Assembly: GCA_028565635.1 (NCBI GenBank)
Contig: JAOXYB010063500.1
Coordinates: 1-19,594 of the forward strand
Source: Phoronis ovalis
Lineage: Eukaryota > Phoronida > Phoronidae
Length of the DNA stretch: 19,594 bases
Reading direction: 5' to 3'
Each line of letters begins with the position of its first letter. The first letter of the stretch is position 1. Both the position numbers and the translations under genes were made by a program. Positions 1 through 9,126 of the stretch are shown here, in pieces. Under the pieces are notes generated by a model. That model worked only from the letters and a program-made list of their open reading frames with translations, was not told the origin of the DNA and ran no database searches.

Positions 1-528
1 TTTAAACAAAAAAGATTTTTTTCAAATACTTGAAGCCATTTTCAAACGATGATAATTTTTCAAACACCCCCTTAAACATAGATAACGCAATTCGTAAAAA
101 TGCAACATTATTACCAGCTTTTCTCGCGGAACCCGACTTAATCGCAATGAAATATTTATTGTAAGTTAAACTGTGTTTGCTTAGCTGTCTTTCATTATAA
201 TACTTATAACTGTTTGATTAATATAATTATTTAAATTTTTGAAAAACAAAACTCACAGAAAACATGCAAAAGTCTATGTACAAGAAATTAAAGAGAGAAA
301 AAACATGCATGCGTGTGAAGTGTTAATAATTTATATATTGGCTATGTACAAGATTTACTTGTGGAATACCTGTTTGCTACATACTGTATAACGTATTGTA
401 CTCGTGCAGCTAATTGTTCGCCCAACAACAGAATTAGGGATTTTCTCTGAATGTGTAATCCGTCCTCCTGGGCAGGTTAACTATAGTTATTCGTAGTGCA
501 GCCTCAGAGGTTAAGAAAATAGTTTAAT
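1..528. other. AT-rich non-coding sequence
   Basis: No open frame with protein-like composition, no splice-site pair and no RNA gene could be recognised. The stretch is AT-rich with frequent stops in all frames. It could be upstream sequence of the possible exon that starts at 529, but I see no convincing core promoter element. Confidence 0.5.
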
Positions 529-595
529 ATGTGGTTATCCTTAGTACTCCTCATTGTGTTATTTATAGGCAATAAAGCGAAACGTCTGGAAAACG
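529..595 (+). CDS. possible first exon encoding a signal peptide (unidentified gene)
   Basis: An ATG at 529 opens a frame reading MWLSLVLLIVLFIG followed by NKAKRLEN. This has the shape of a secretory signal peptide: a short start, a long aliphatic core and then a polar segment. The frame reaches a possible donor (AACG|GTATAG) after base 595, leaving phase 1; without splicing it stops at TAA 622-624. No matching downstream exon was identified before 3075, so the gene, if real, is unknown. Hydrophobic frames of this length also arise by chance in AT-rich DNA, hence the low confidence. Confidence 0.22.
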
Positions 596-1836
596 GTATA
601 GGTGTTACCTTATGTCCTCATTAATATCCACCCTTTGCTTTCCTATCCTTTTCAGATAAAAACATGTTGAACATGTGTTTTTGTTTGTGTTAAATTGAGT
701 TTATAAACAAGTGACTACCGTGTAAACGTTTATGCTAGTAACAAATTACTGAACACTTGCCAAAAAAGAAATTTCGATTATGACTACATACAAGTAAAAA
801 ATGTCGCATTTTAGTCTCTCAAGGGTCACTAAAAGTACATCTTAACCTGACACCTGTCACCAAAGTTTTATTCCAGTCTTATTTCGGAGAGTTTGCTGTA
901 TTTTTTTTGGGAAACATTCAGATGCAATATGCTTACTTACACGTAGCTATTGCTCATCATGTTATAATTACAACTGCACCGGAATTTGAAATTAATTTGA
1001 GAAAAAAATGTACAGAGTAGTACAACATTATAGTACTATTGCACACAGTTTTAAGGTTTCATACAGCATAAATTATTTAAAAAAGAATTCAGAGTTTGTG
1101 TGGTTACAGCATAATAGCATAAATGCTGTCATGTTATGAGCTCGCTATAATAAACATATCCTTTGATGTTAACCATAAAGCATTTTTTTATTTTTTGCCT
1201 TGCTATAAAATCGGATGGTTATTTCAAAATAATAAATCAGCGAATTTGTGACAATATGTAAACAAATATATAAATTACAGTGTACGTACTTTAGGTAAAC
1301 AGTAACCAATAAGGGGCTTTTAGCTTCATTGGTTACATGAAAGATTTTTTAGCTTCATTGCCTTTTTCACCCATTGTGACCTGATATTATTATTACTTAT
1401 TTTGTCTTTCTTTCATTGTATATATTTCCTGGATATTTCATGTCACAGATTTTTGACATTGCTATTCTTCAGACAGAGGTCACAATAAGGTTACATGCAG
1501 GTATAAGGTATCATCAGTGTACGCGCTTGATAACAAATGTCATGACGAGCTATCCATCTAGAACAATTTCAAAAAACACTGTATAGACAAATGTGTTTAA
1601 ATTTATCCATGTCGGGATATGATTTTGTGAGTATGTGATATACGCAATCCAAATTATTATACAGTATGAAATGAAATTTAACATTTCGTTAACCAATAAA
1701 CGTATTAACAAAGGGAGCTGCTGTTGCAAGCTTCAAAGCGGAGTAGACATTTAAAGTGTTCTTTTACAATAAATACTGTAGCAATTCTTAGTATTATTTT
1801 ATTTTATGCTACAGGGTGACAAGGAAGATAATGTCC
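596..1836. other. AT-rich non-coding sequence
   Basis: No gene is recognisable. There are isolated acceptor-like sites, for example the pyrimidine-rich stretch ending in CAG at about 1472 and another ending TACAG at 1814. Neither is followed by sequence resembling a known protein. Confidence 0.5.
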
Positions 1837-1978
1837 GTGTGGGAATAAATGTCCGCCTTCTGACATTCATTTCTATAAGGAATAAGTGTCCGGCTGACAC
1901 TCCGCACCAGACTCTTGAAGGCAGGCATTTATTCCCTGGCCGGACACTCATTTCTAAGGAATTACACTCATTCCCACC
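1837..1978. repeat. nested inverted-repeat (fold-back) element
   Basis: Three nested perfect inverted pairs are visible: GTGGGAAT (1839-1846) with ATTCCCAC (1970-1977), GGGAATAAATG (1841-1851) with CATTTATTCCC (1926-1936), and AGTGTCCGGC (1885-1894) with GCCGGACACT (1939-1948). The motif GGAATAARTGTCC also occurs twice in direct orientation (1842-1854 and 1879-1891). Small hairpins of the form AATGTC...GACATT and AGTGTC...GACACT lie inside. This is far more symmetric than the surrounding DNA and suggests a short non-autonomous transposable element or its remnant. A 63-codon open frame (1806-1997) crosses it, but I read that as incidental. Confidence 0.55.
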
Positions 1979-2713
1979 GTACCCTTATATCATTTAAACA
2001 GGGAAAAATTTGCTTTCTTAAATCTGCTGAAAAATCGAAAATCTATTTCATTGCTAAATAAGGCCCCTTCACTTGCAAACTCTACTTTCACACAAGTTTA
2101 AAACGAAATGAGCAATATTGAGCAAAGCATGTGTAGGAAATTATAACTTAAATCATTGCATCTGTACATGTTTAAATTTCTTATTTACAACCAAAGATGC
2201 ATGAAGGAGGCAAGTTAATTTTGTATTCTGTCTTCTTTATTAAGTAAAATTGGTTTTATTAGCATTCACGGTATTCTAAATAAATTCAGATTAAAAAAAA
2301 TCGAATGAGTAAAACCGCATCATAGCCCGTACGAAAATAACTTAGTCATTCATTGATAAAAAGAAAACTGTGAACATACTTGTAATCATTGTAAATAGAG
2401 AACTGTCAACAATGATATTTCAAATCTAAATGCAGTGCATTGAATCCTGATAAATGTGTGTGGTTGCCCCTAGATGCAGAACAATAGAAAAGTAAACAAA
2501 GCCTAAACATGCATTGTAAAGTATACACTGCAAATAGTTATGAATTGATATATGAGTCAAACTATTAATTTACGCGTCATTCTGACCTGGGCATTTCCTT
2601 CACTGGCGTTGTTTAATTTATGAAGTGTTGTTGTCATTTTCGTGTTTCTTCTTACTGAGATTAGAGATATGAATATGAAATTCATGTAGTTTACAAATGC
2701 ATGTTACGATTAA
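1979..2713. other. non-coding sequence upstream of the TPR gene
   Basis: No gene or RNA was recognised. The stretch is AT-rich and probably contains the promoter of the downstream nucleotidyltransferase-TPR gene, but no single TATA or initiator site stands out. Confidence 0.4.
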
Positions 2714-2847
2714 TTGAATGAATTACTGTTCAAAACATTCAACCTGAAAGACTTATATGAAAATAGGAGTGGTCCGAAGGTACTTGATATTTTTAAACAA
2801 GCAAGGGATAAAGAAGGAGAACTGACATCTGAAACTGTCTCTGCATG
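2714..2847 (+). other. candidate 5' leader exon of the nucleotidyltransferase-TPR gene
   Basis: After an in-frame TAA, one frame stays open for about 45 codons and contains the polar stretch GPKVLDIFKQARDKEGELTS. It ends at a good donor, GCATG|GTAAGC, after base 2847. The next strong acceptor (polypyrimidine tract then CCCAG, 3031-3042) would join it to sequence 33 bases upstream of ATG 3075. Joining at that acceptor puts a TGA at the junction, so the open frame cannot run into the main gene that way. It is most simply untranslated leader. A weak alternative acceptor at about 3083 (GGCAAG|CCTAG) would keep phase but lacks a pyrimidine tract. The true 5' boundary is unknown. Confidence 0.35.
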
Positions 2848-3042
2848 GTAAGCCCTTTTTCTATTTACATATATTAACCTAAATGACTAGATACTTAAAT
2901 GTTTCGTACAGTATGACAGAACATTAATTACATGAGTCTGAAATGAAACAGATCAATTTTTGAAATACGAATGATTAAAGTGAGATATGAAAATAAGAAT
3001 GACAATACCTTTCAAGTAAAATTGCGTACGTTTTTTTCCCAG
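2848..3042 (+). other. predicted 5' UTR intron
   Basis: A donor GTAAGC at 2848 and an acceptor made of a T-rich run plus CCCAG ending at 3042 frame a 195-base intron just before the start codon. Both sites match consensus well. This would be the only intron of the gene, placed outside its coding region. Confidence 0.45.
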
Positions 3043-3074
3043 AATGTTGTAAAACTGACCAAACAGCAGAAACC

Positions 3075-6000
3075 ATGGCAAGCCTAGAAGAACCGGATTC
3101 AAGAGAACAACGCTTAGCTGATGAGCTCAGAAAATCATACGATAAAGAAAAAGATTCCATACTTTTGCATGAACTAGGAAAACTATATTCAGAAAAAGGT
3201 AAGGTCACAAAAAACCTTTTTGATTTTACAAAAGCAGCAGCATTGTATAATTCAGCTCTGATCCGTACTGAAGATAAAAATCAGCAAAAAGCAGTAAAGG
3301 ATTGCATACTACAAAATGAACAGAAATTTTTGAAATGTATAACTAAGAATAACTATTGTCCCCGTGATTTGCCCGGAAGCCAATCAGAGGACCACAAAAC
3401 AGCTTTGACTGAAATAAGATTAAAAATAGAAATGCAAACAGAAATAATTTGGGAGGATATAAAAAGTAATTACAGCATTGATATGGAAAATGACAAACGC
3501 ATGCAAAAAGAAAAACAATTAATTAATGACATCCAAGGTCTCTTTGCATTCGTAAAAAATGAGATGGAGAAATTTGTTCGGAATTTACTCAACAAATGTT
3601 TTGATATTCTTGGAAAGCCTACAATGAAGTATGCAATATTAGAATTAGGATCCTGGGCAAGACAAGAACTAACTCCATATTCTGATATTGAGTTTGCAAT
3701 TCTAACAGAAAATGAAGATGAAACCACAAAGCAATACTTTCGAACTTTAACTCATTTATTTCATATATTCGTGATAAATCTTGGTGAAACTCCATTACCT
3801 GCTCTCGCAATAAAGACACTAAATGATTTTGATGGACTTGATGATTGGTTCTATGATTCAATCACGTGTAATGGGCTTTGTTTTGATGGTTCAATGCCAT
3901 GGGCTTGCAAAACCCCATTGGGAAGACCAGATCGAGACATTGATGGTGAAAATAAACCAGGCATTGAATTAATAATGATGCCCTGTAATATGGCAAAAAT
4001 TCAAAACGAAGTGGTAGCACTGAAAGAAGGATATCACTTGGCTGACATTTTAGCTACTGTTGACTTATTGGATGGCGATGAGTCACTACTAAACACTTAC
4101 ATTGAAGCCATGAAACGAGAAACAACAGATATCAGAAAATTGACATCAATATTGACATTTGTTAATGACATGGACACCTATCAAGGGAAAAACAAACTAC
4201 ATAATGAAGAGGAAGAGATGACTTTAAGCAATGTTAAATCTGAACTATATCGTTTACCAACTTTAATTGCAAGTAATTTGAAGATTTGTCTGGGACTTTC
4301 TGGAAGCACACCATGGCAGATATGTTCTAATTTAACAACTAGCAATGTAATCACAAAAACAGCAAGTCAAAATATGCAGTTTACAATTTCTTTAGTAACT
4401 ATTTTACGTTTAAAGACTTACTTACATAGTAAGGGCCAAAGGGATATTATTTCCACGTACCCACAATTTAAGGCAGCTCCTTTGTCACAAGAGACTAGGC
4501 ATATATTTTATTTAGATAACTTAGAAATTCTATTACGTCTGTTCTTTACTATAATACCAATGACATTTCTTTTCCAAAAACTACTTTTAAGTAAAATAGC
4601 TCCACATGCTTTAACTAAACAAAACATATCTGAGGATTTTTATGATGACGAAGATATTGTCCGCAGAATGCTTTACTATAAACTTGGGCAATATGACAAA
4701 GCAGTAAAACTTTGTGAACAGAATGCCATTGCTGGAGATATAGGATCAATACAATATTTAGGTTTAATATCTGAAAAACAAGGTAATAGTAAAGAAGCAC
4801 TAAAGCATCATCTTCAATGTGAAGCAATGACTAAAGAGTTGTATGGGGACATTGCTCATCCTGAAACGGCATCATCACTCAGTAACATCGGAAATACTTA
4901 CATATCACTTGGTGATTGTAAAGAGGCATTAAAATATCAACTCCAGAGTAAAGAAATGATGGAAAAATTGTACGGGGTAATTGCTCATCCTGACATGGCA
5001 TCATCACTCCTTAACATTGGAAATACTTACTTTTCACTTGGTAATTATAATGAGGCATTAAACTATCAACTCCAGAGTAAAGAAATGAGGAAAAAATTGT
5101 ATGGGGACATTGCTCATCCTGGCATAGCATCATCACTCAATAACATTGGAGTTACTTACGAATCACTTGGTAAGTATAATGAGGCATTAAAATGTCAACT
5201 CCAGAGTAAAGAAATGATGAAAAAGTTGTATGGGGACATTGCTCATCCTGACATGGCAGGATCACTCAATAACATTGGAAATACTTACGAAAAACTTGGT
5301 GATTATAAAGAGGCATTAAACTATCTACTCCAGAGTAAAGAAATGAGGAAAAAATTGTATGGGGACATTGCTCATCCTGACATTGCAGGATCACTCAATA
5401 ACATTGGAAATACTTACGTATCACTTGGAGATTATAAAAAGGCATTACAATATCAACTCCAGAGTAAAGAAATGATGAAAAAATTGTTTGGGGAAATTGC
5501 TCATCCTGGCATGGCATCATCACTCAATAACATTGGAAAAACTTACTTATTACTTTGTAATTATAATGAAGCATTAAAATATCAACTCCGGAGTAAAGAA
5601 ATCAGGAACAAATTGTATGGGGAAATTGCTCATCCTGACACGGCAACATTACTCAATAACATTGGAATTACTTACGAATCACTTGGTAATTATAATGAAG
5701 CATTAACATATCAACTCCAGAGTAAAGACATGATGAAAACATTGTTTGGGAAAGTTTCTCATCCTGACATGGCATCATTACTCAGTAACATTGGAAATAC
5801 CTACGAATCACTTGGTAATAAAGAGGCATTAAAATATAAACTCCAGAGTGAAGAAATGAGGATAAAATTGTATGGGGACATTGCCTATCCTGACCTGGCA
5901 TCATCACTCAGTAACATTGGAAATATTTACCATTCACTTGGTAATTATAATGAAGCATTAAAATATCAACTCCAGAATAAAGAAATAAAGAAAAAGTTGC

Positions 6001-6527
6001 ATGGAAACGTTGTTCATGCTGATATAGTAGCATCACTCCATAATATAGGAATTACATATATGTCTCTGCGCAATTACCAGGAAGCATTACAATATTTCGT
6101 GGAATGCAAAGACATGCAAAGTGATCTGCAAGGTGAGTCATCAATTTATGTGGTTCAGTATCTGAGGTTAATGGCCACAGTTCATGCTAATACTGAGAAT
6201 TATGAGAAATGTCTACAGTGCAGTAATAAAGCCTATCAGATAATAAAGGATATTCCTCAAGATACTTCGTGTGAAGGTGAAAACTTGAAATGCATCATGA
6301 TAGAACTGTTAATGGTAATTGGAGGTTGCTATAATACCACTGGAATACACGATAAGGCTATCAAAGCAACTACAGAGTGCATAGACTTGGAACATACTTA
6401 TTTTTCAAGCTGTGGCAATACTCAATATACACAAATAATGCCATGTATCGGAGATTGTCAGAAAAATTCCTGTCAAGAATTACTAAAAGTAGCTATAAAA
6501 CATTACAAACTCTTTTACCTAAAGTAA
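3075..6527 (+). CDS. GlnD-type (DUF294) nucleotidyltransferase fused to a TPR solenoid, single coding exon
   Basis: This is a 1150-residue protein. The start is chosen because ATG 3075 sits in an excellent Kozak context (ACCATGG) and the frame is closed upstream by a TGA near 3000. Residues about 30-80 form a TPR-like helix pair (HELGKLYSEKGK... FTKAAALYNSAL). A pol-beta-fold nucleotidyltransferase follows. GSWARQELTPYSDIE at 192-206 matches the G-S...D-x-[DE] catalytic motif, with D204 and E206 as metal ligands. The segment MPWACKTPLGR and E298 in IELIMMP come next; E298 could be the third carboxylate. Residues about 385-450 (VKSELYRLP ... ILRLKTYL) resemble the helical domain that follows in GlnD and DUF294 proteins. 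From about 523 to the end is a kinesin-light-chain or nephrocystin-like TPR array, with its regular part at 593-1021. There is no signal peptide or membrane segment, so it is probably cytosolic. Animal proteins of this type are usually annotated by the protein-PII uridylyltransferase N-terminal domain. The substrate is unknown, and uridylylation of a PII protein should not be assumed. The lack of coding introns contrasts with the protease gene nearby and suggests a retrogene or an old horizontal acquisition (inference). Confidence 0.9.
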   Translation: MASLEEPDSREQRLADELRKSYDKEKDSILLHELGKLYSEKGKVTKNLFDFTKAAALYNSALIRTEDKNQQKAVKDCILQNEQKFLKCITKNNYCPRDLPGSQSEDHKTALTEIRLKIEMQTEIIWEDIKSNYSIDMENDKRMQKEKQLINDIQGLFAFVKNEMEKFVRNLLNKCFDILGKPTMKYAILELGSWARQELTPYSDIEFAILTENEDETTKQYFRTLTHLFHIFVINLGETPLPALAIKTLNDFDGLDDWFYDSITCNGLCFDGSMPWACKTPLGRPDRDIDGENKPGIELIMMPCNMAKIQNEVVALKEGYHLADILATVDLLDGDESLLNTYIEAMKRETTDIRKLTSILTFVNDMDTYQGKNKLHNEEEEMTLSNVKSELYRLPTLIASNLKICLGLSGSTPWQICSNLTTSNVITKTASQNMQFTISLVTILRLKTYLHSKGQRDIISTYPQFKAAPLSQETRHIFYLDNLEILLRLFFTIIPMTFLFQKLLLSKIAPHALTKQNISEDFYDDEDIVRRMLYYKLGQYDKAVKLCEQNAIAGDIGSIQYLGLISEKQGNSKEALKHHLQCEAMTKELYGDIAHPETASSLSNIGNTYISLGDCKEALKYQLQSKEMMEKLYGVIAHPDMASSLLNIGNTYFSLGNYNEALNYQLQSKEMRKKLYGDIAHPGIASSLNNIGVTYESLGKYNEALKCQLQSKEMMKKLYGDIAHPDMAGSLNNIGNTYEKLGDYKEALNYLLQSKEMRKKLYGDIAHPDIAGSLNNIGNTYVSLGDYKKALQYQLQSKEMMKKLFGEIAHPGMASSLNNIGKTYLLLCNYNEALKYQLRSKEIRNKLYGEIAHPDTATLLNNIGITYESLGNYNEALTYQLQSKDMMKTLFGKVSHPDMASLLSNIGNTYESLGNKEALKYKLQSEEMRIKLYGDIAYPDLASSLSNIGNIYHSLGNYNEALKYQLQNKEIKKKLHGNVVHADIVASLHNIGITYMSLRNYQEALQYFVECKDMQSDLQGESSIYVVQYLRLMATVHANTENYEKCLQCSNKAYQIIKDIPQDTSCEGENLKCIMIELLMVIGGCYNTTGIHDKAIKATTECIDLEHTYFSSCGNTQYTQIMPCIGDCQKNSCQELLKVAIKHYKLFYLK
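4851..6137 (+). repeat. ten in-frame 129-bp TPR-coding tandem repeats
   Basis: Units begin at 4851, 4980, 5109, 5238, 5367, 5496, 5625, 5754, 5880 and 6009, each starting with IAHP or a variant. Spacing is exactly 129 bases (43 residues) except unit 8, which is 126 because one codon (the Tyr of GNYNEAL) is missing. The consensus has the TPR hallmarks: small residues at NNIGNTY, LG, then EAL. Several units are nearly identical in DNA, implying recent duplication or gene conversion. The 43-residue length resembles kinesin-light-chain-type TPRs rather than the classic 34. Flanking degenerate units lie before 4851 and after 6137. Confidence 0.9.
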
Positions 6528-8934
6528 AAAATGTATTTGTTATTTTTATATGTGCTAAAGTGTTGTTTGAAATCCCTTATAAGGGCACATATTTGGTAAA
6601 TCATATACTGGACTCAGTCTGAATAATGAAGTTTGTATCTTTGAATATTTTGTTTTACTCAAATTGCCTAAAGTGAATATTTTTTAGCTCAAATTGTCTA
6701 AAGTGATGACAAATTATACTTTTTCAACTGTGTAACTTATATTTAGCCATATTTAAATGTTGATAGTTTGAAAGGCCCCAAAACCCCAATTTTAGATATT
6801 TTTATTTTCAGTACTAATAATGATCAATTTATTGATAGTACTGTTATAAATGACGAAATATGAGTAAACTTATCAAAATTGCCAACTATCAATTGCTTAA
6901 ATCCTTATATAATTATCCCTTCCTCAGCCTGTGGACAGGTTCGGTAAATCATTGTACAAGAGATTGAAACTAATATTAGCTTTTTAAAGTAAAATAAACC
7001 AAAATTTGATAGGATTATTTGAGCTAGAGCAAAGCTATGAATTTTGTCAATTGTGCGGTTGCATTTTGCTGGTTGTAGTCTACATAGAGCTTTTGAAAAA
7101 GTGTCACGGCCCTAATTATCATATTATCGTTTTTGTATTATTATCAATTTTACTTTCTAGTTGAGAATTGGTGATGTATACAATCTTCTTTTTGCTAAAA
7201 ACCACAAAGGTCAACAAGAATTTATTTAAAAAGAAAACAGTATTATATAATAAATAGCAATAATTTGTCACCTATTCAGTACACGCAATGTTAAAGTGCT
7301 GTTGATGCTGTAATGAGGAAATAAATAAATAGATGTGCTTACAAAATGTGTAGAAAATTAACCTATGTTTTTTGATAAGGTCACTGATTTTCTCACATTC
7401 TTGTTTAATGAAACTTTTTTGAAGCAGCTTTAATGATACCAAGTAATTATGCCCTCCTATTACAGCAAGTGAAAACAGAAAGATATTTAAAGTATATGAT
7501 TGTTAAACAGCTGTAAATAACTATTGTTAACTATAATTATAAGTTAAAAAAGCTCCAAAATAGAATGAAACAGTTTATCAAGTTTTTGACAGATTGTTTC
7601 ATAACCCTCAAACTTTAAAGACAATCATTCGTCAAGTCAGAGTCACTGTTTCCTTGCATTGTTAAAGTGATTATTCGTTTTTTCATATTTTTCATATTAG
7701 TGATCAACAGGTTTTACCTCCATTTGTCACACGTGCATGATTTTACATCGACAAGTTCTACTGGTGTTTTATGATGTCATGTATCATTTCAGTTTTAATG
7801 TTGACAGGATTAGATTCGTATCAGTAACACCAAGAATGTCATGAAATTTAGGGACTTTTGTGAAAAAAGCATTAAACATTAGTTCCCGCATTAATTATTC
7901 TTGCCTACATCTGCTGAAAGGTTAACTAGTACAAATAAAGCTATTTTGGTAGCTCTTCATTTTTAATGTTACATAGCTACTCCTAGCGACAGGAGACTTT
8001 GCACACTTGTTGAAAATTATGAAAATCATGCATGCAGATTACAAGGTTTCATATAGTAGTCTTCCACATACAATAGACTTTGTCCAAACGTTTGATATGG
8101 TGTGATTAGGCGTATTAACGGGACAAGTTATTAAATGATATCATGCTATGTTATATCTAACGTACCAGAGCGGCAGAGAAACATTGTCGGAAACTACGAA
8201 ATTTACTGGAGTATGCATTAACAATGCCTTATCAGTAGATAGATATACATGGGCACTTCATGTTACTTTTTTTAAAAGTCTCTTGGGAATAAAACACTCC
8301 TGGAAAGAAACAGTTGATCGTTATAACTAAAACAACAAAAAACTTATTGTAATAACACTGATAGCTATTCATTTTTCATTTTTCGAAATAAGATTTAGTT
8401 TGAAAGAAGAAACTTATACTTTATGAAAATGAGCATTGATCCATATATTCTGATATTTTAAAATTCATAGACATTTTATACTACACTTATCTACACTTTC
8501 AATGACTAAATATTATTTCTGTTCTATCTTAGCTTATAGATTAGAAATCAGTAAATTTTCCATCCAGATTATCGTGTACAGGAACACTTCATACATTATG
8601 CTATGTTACAGTGATTTCTTCGTTATTAAGGCAAAAGTTGTTATAAGACAAGAAAATAATTATAAACACGTAAATTTACACAAGGAAAAATAATAACGCA
8701 TACATGTAGAAAATGTCGGCGAAATCTCATACTAGCAGCACATATTCCGAAAGTCTAACAAAGTGAACACACATGCTTACAACATTATTATACAAATAAA
8801 TCTAACACAATACAGTTCAATACAATTTATAGACAAAAATATAATACGTGGATTTCATAAAATAACATAAATCGAAAGCAGTTTCAGCATTTCACTTGAA
8901 AGGATTAATTTCCGAGGCCAACTGTCCGATTGGA
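6528..8934. other. intergenic non-coding sequence
   Basis: This is the 3' flank of the TPR gene, then AT-rich sequence. Two short open frames (8148-8330 and 8502-8693) have no recognisable motif and no splice context and look like chance. No RNA gene or tandem array was seen. Confidence 0.5.
6993..6998 (+). terminator. candidate polyadenylation signal of the TPR gene
   Basis: An AATAAA hexamer lies about 470 bases after the stop codon, the first canonical one on this strand. A second lies at about 7320. In AT-rich DNA such hexamers are common, so the assignment is tentative. Confidence 0.3.
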
Positions 8935-9090
8935 CATGTATTCAAGAGAATGAATGTCCTGAAAATAAAAAAGTCCGACGATAAGTTATATTTTCTCCGG
9001 CAGACAATTATATTCAATTAGAATATTATACATTTAGAATATTACCCGAATATAGCTGGCGATAAGTGCCCTTCAGACATTTATTCCATT
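8935..9090. repeat. degenerate relative of the 1837-1978 inverted-repeat element
   Basis: GACATTTATTCC (9076-9087) is the exact reverse complement of the first 12 bases of the GGAATAAATGTCC motif at 1842-1854. Nearby are GAATGAATGTCCTG (about 8950), a TGTCC...GGACA pair and GATAAGTGCCC (about 9061). The spacing is looser than in the first copy. I read it as a diverged copy or fragment of the same dispersed element, placed just beyond the 3' end of the LRR relic. Confidence 0.3.
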
Positions 9091-9120
9091 TTACTCCATT
9101 TACACCGGGTTTGCTATGTT

Positions 9121-9126
9121 TTTATT
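9121..9126 (-). terminator. polyadenylation signal next to the LRR relic stop codon
   Basis: On the minus strand the receptor frame ends ...CTGGAAATAACCATC TGA and AATAAA follows at once, overlapping the stop by one base. This gives an unusually short 3' UTR if it is used. It may instead be chance. Confidence 0.25.

Noticed and set aside
1806-1997. 63-codon open frame across the inverted-repeat element, preceded by an acceptor-like TGCTACAG
   Set aside because: The sequence is dominated by nested inverted and direct repeats, the translation resembles nothing I recognise, and no partner exon fits. Treated as repeat DNA.
2975-4827. Minus-strand open frames at 2975-3208, 3470-3727, 3619-3861 and 4615-4827
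   Set aside because: They are antisense shadows of the nucleotidyltransferase-TPR coding region, with low-complexity Ser/Leu-rich translations.
3075-6527. Calling the gene a true PII uridylyltransferase or a kinesin light chain
   Set aside because: Only the nucleotidyltransferase and helical domains resemble GlnD, with no HD or ACT domains. The TPRs resemble KLC but the KLC coiled coil is absent.
8148-8693. Short plus-strand open frames of 60 and 63 codons
   Set aside because: No domain, signal peptide, codon bias or splice context. The length is expected by chance.
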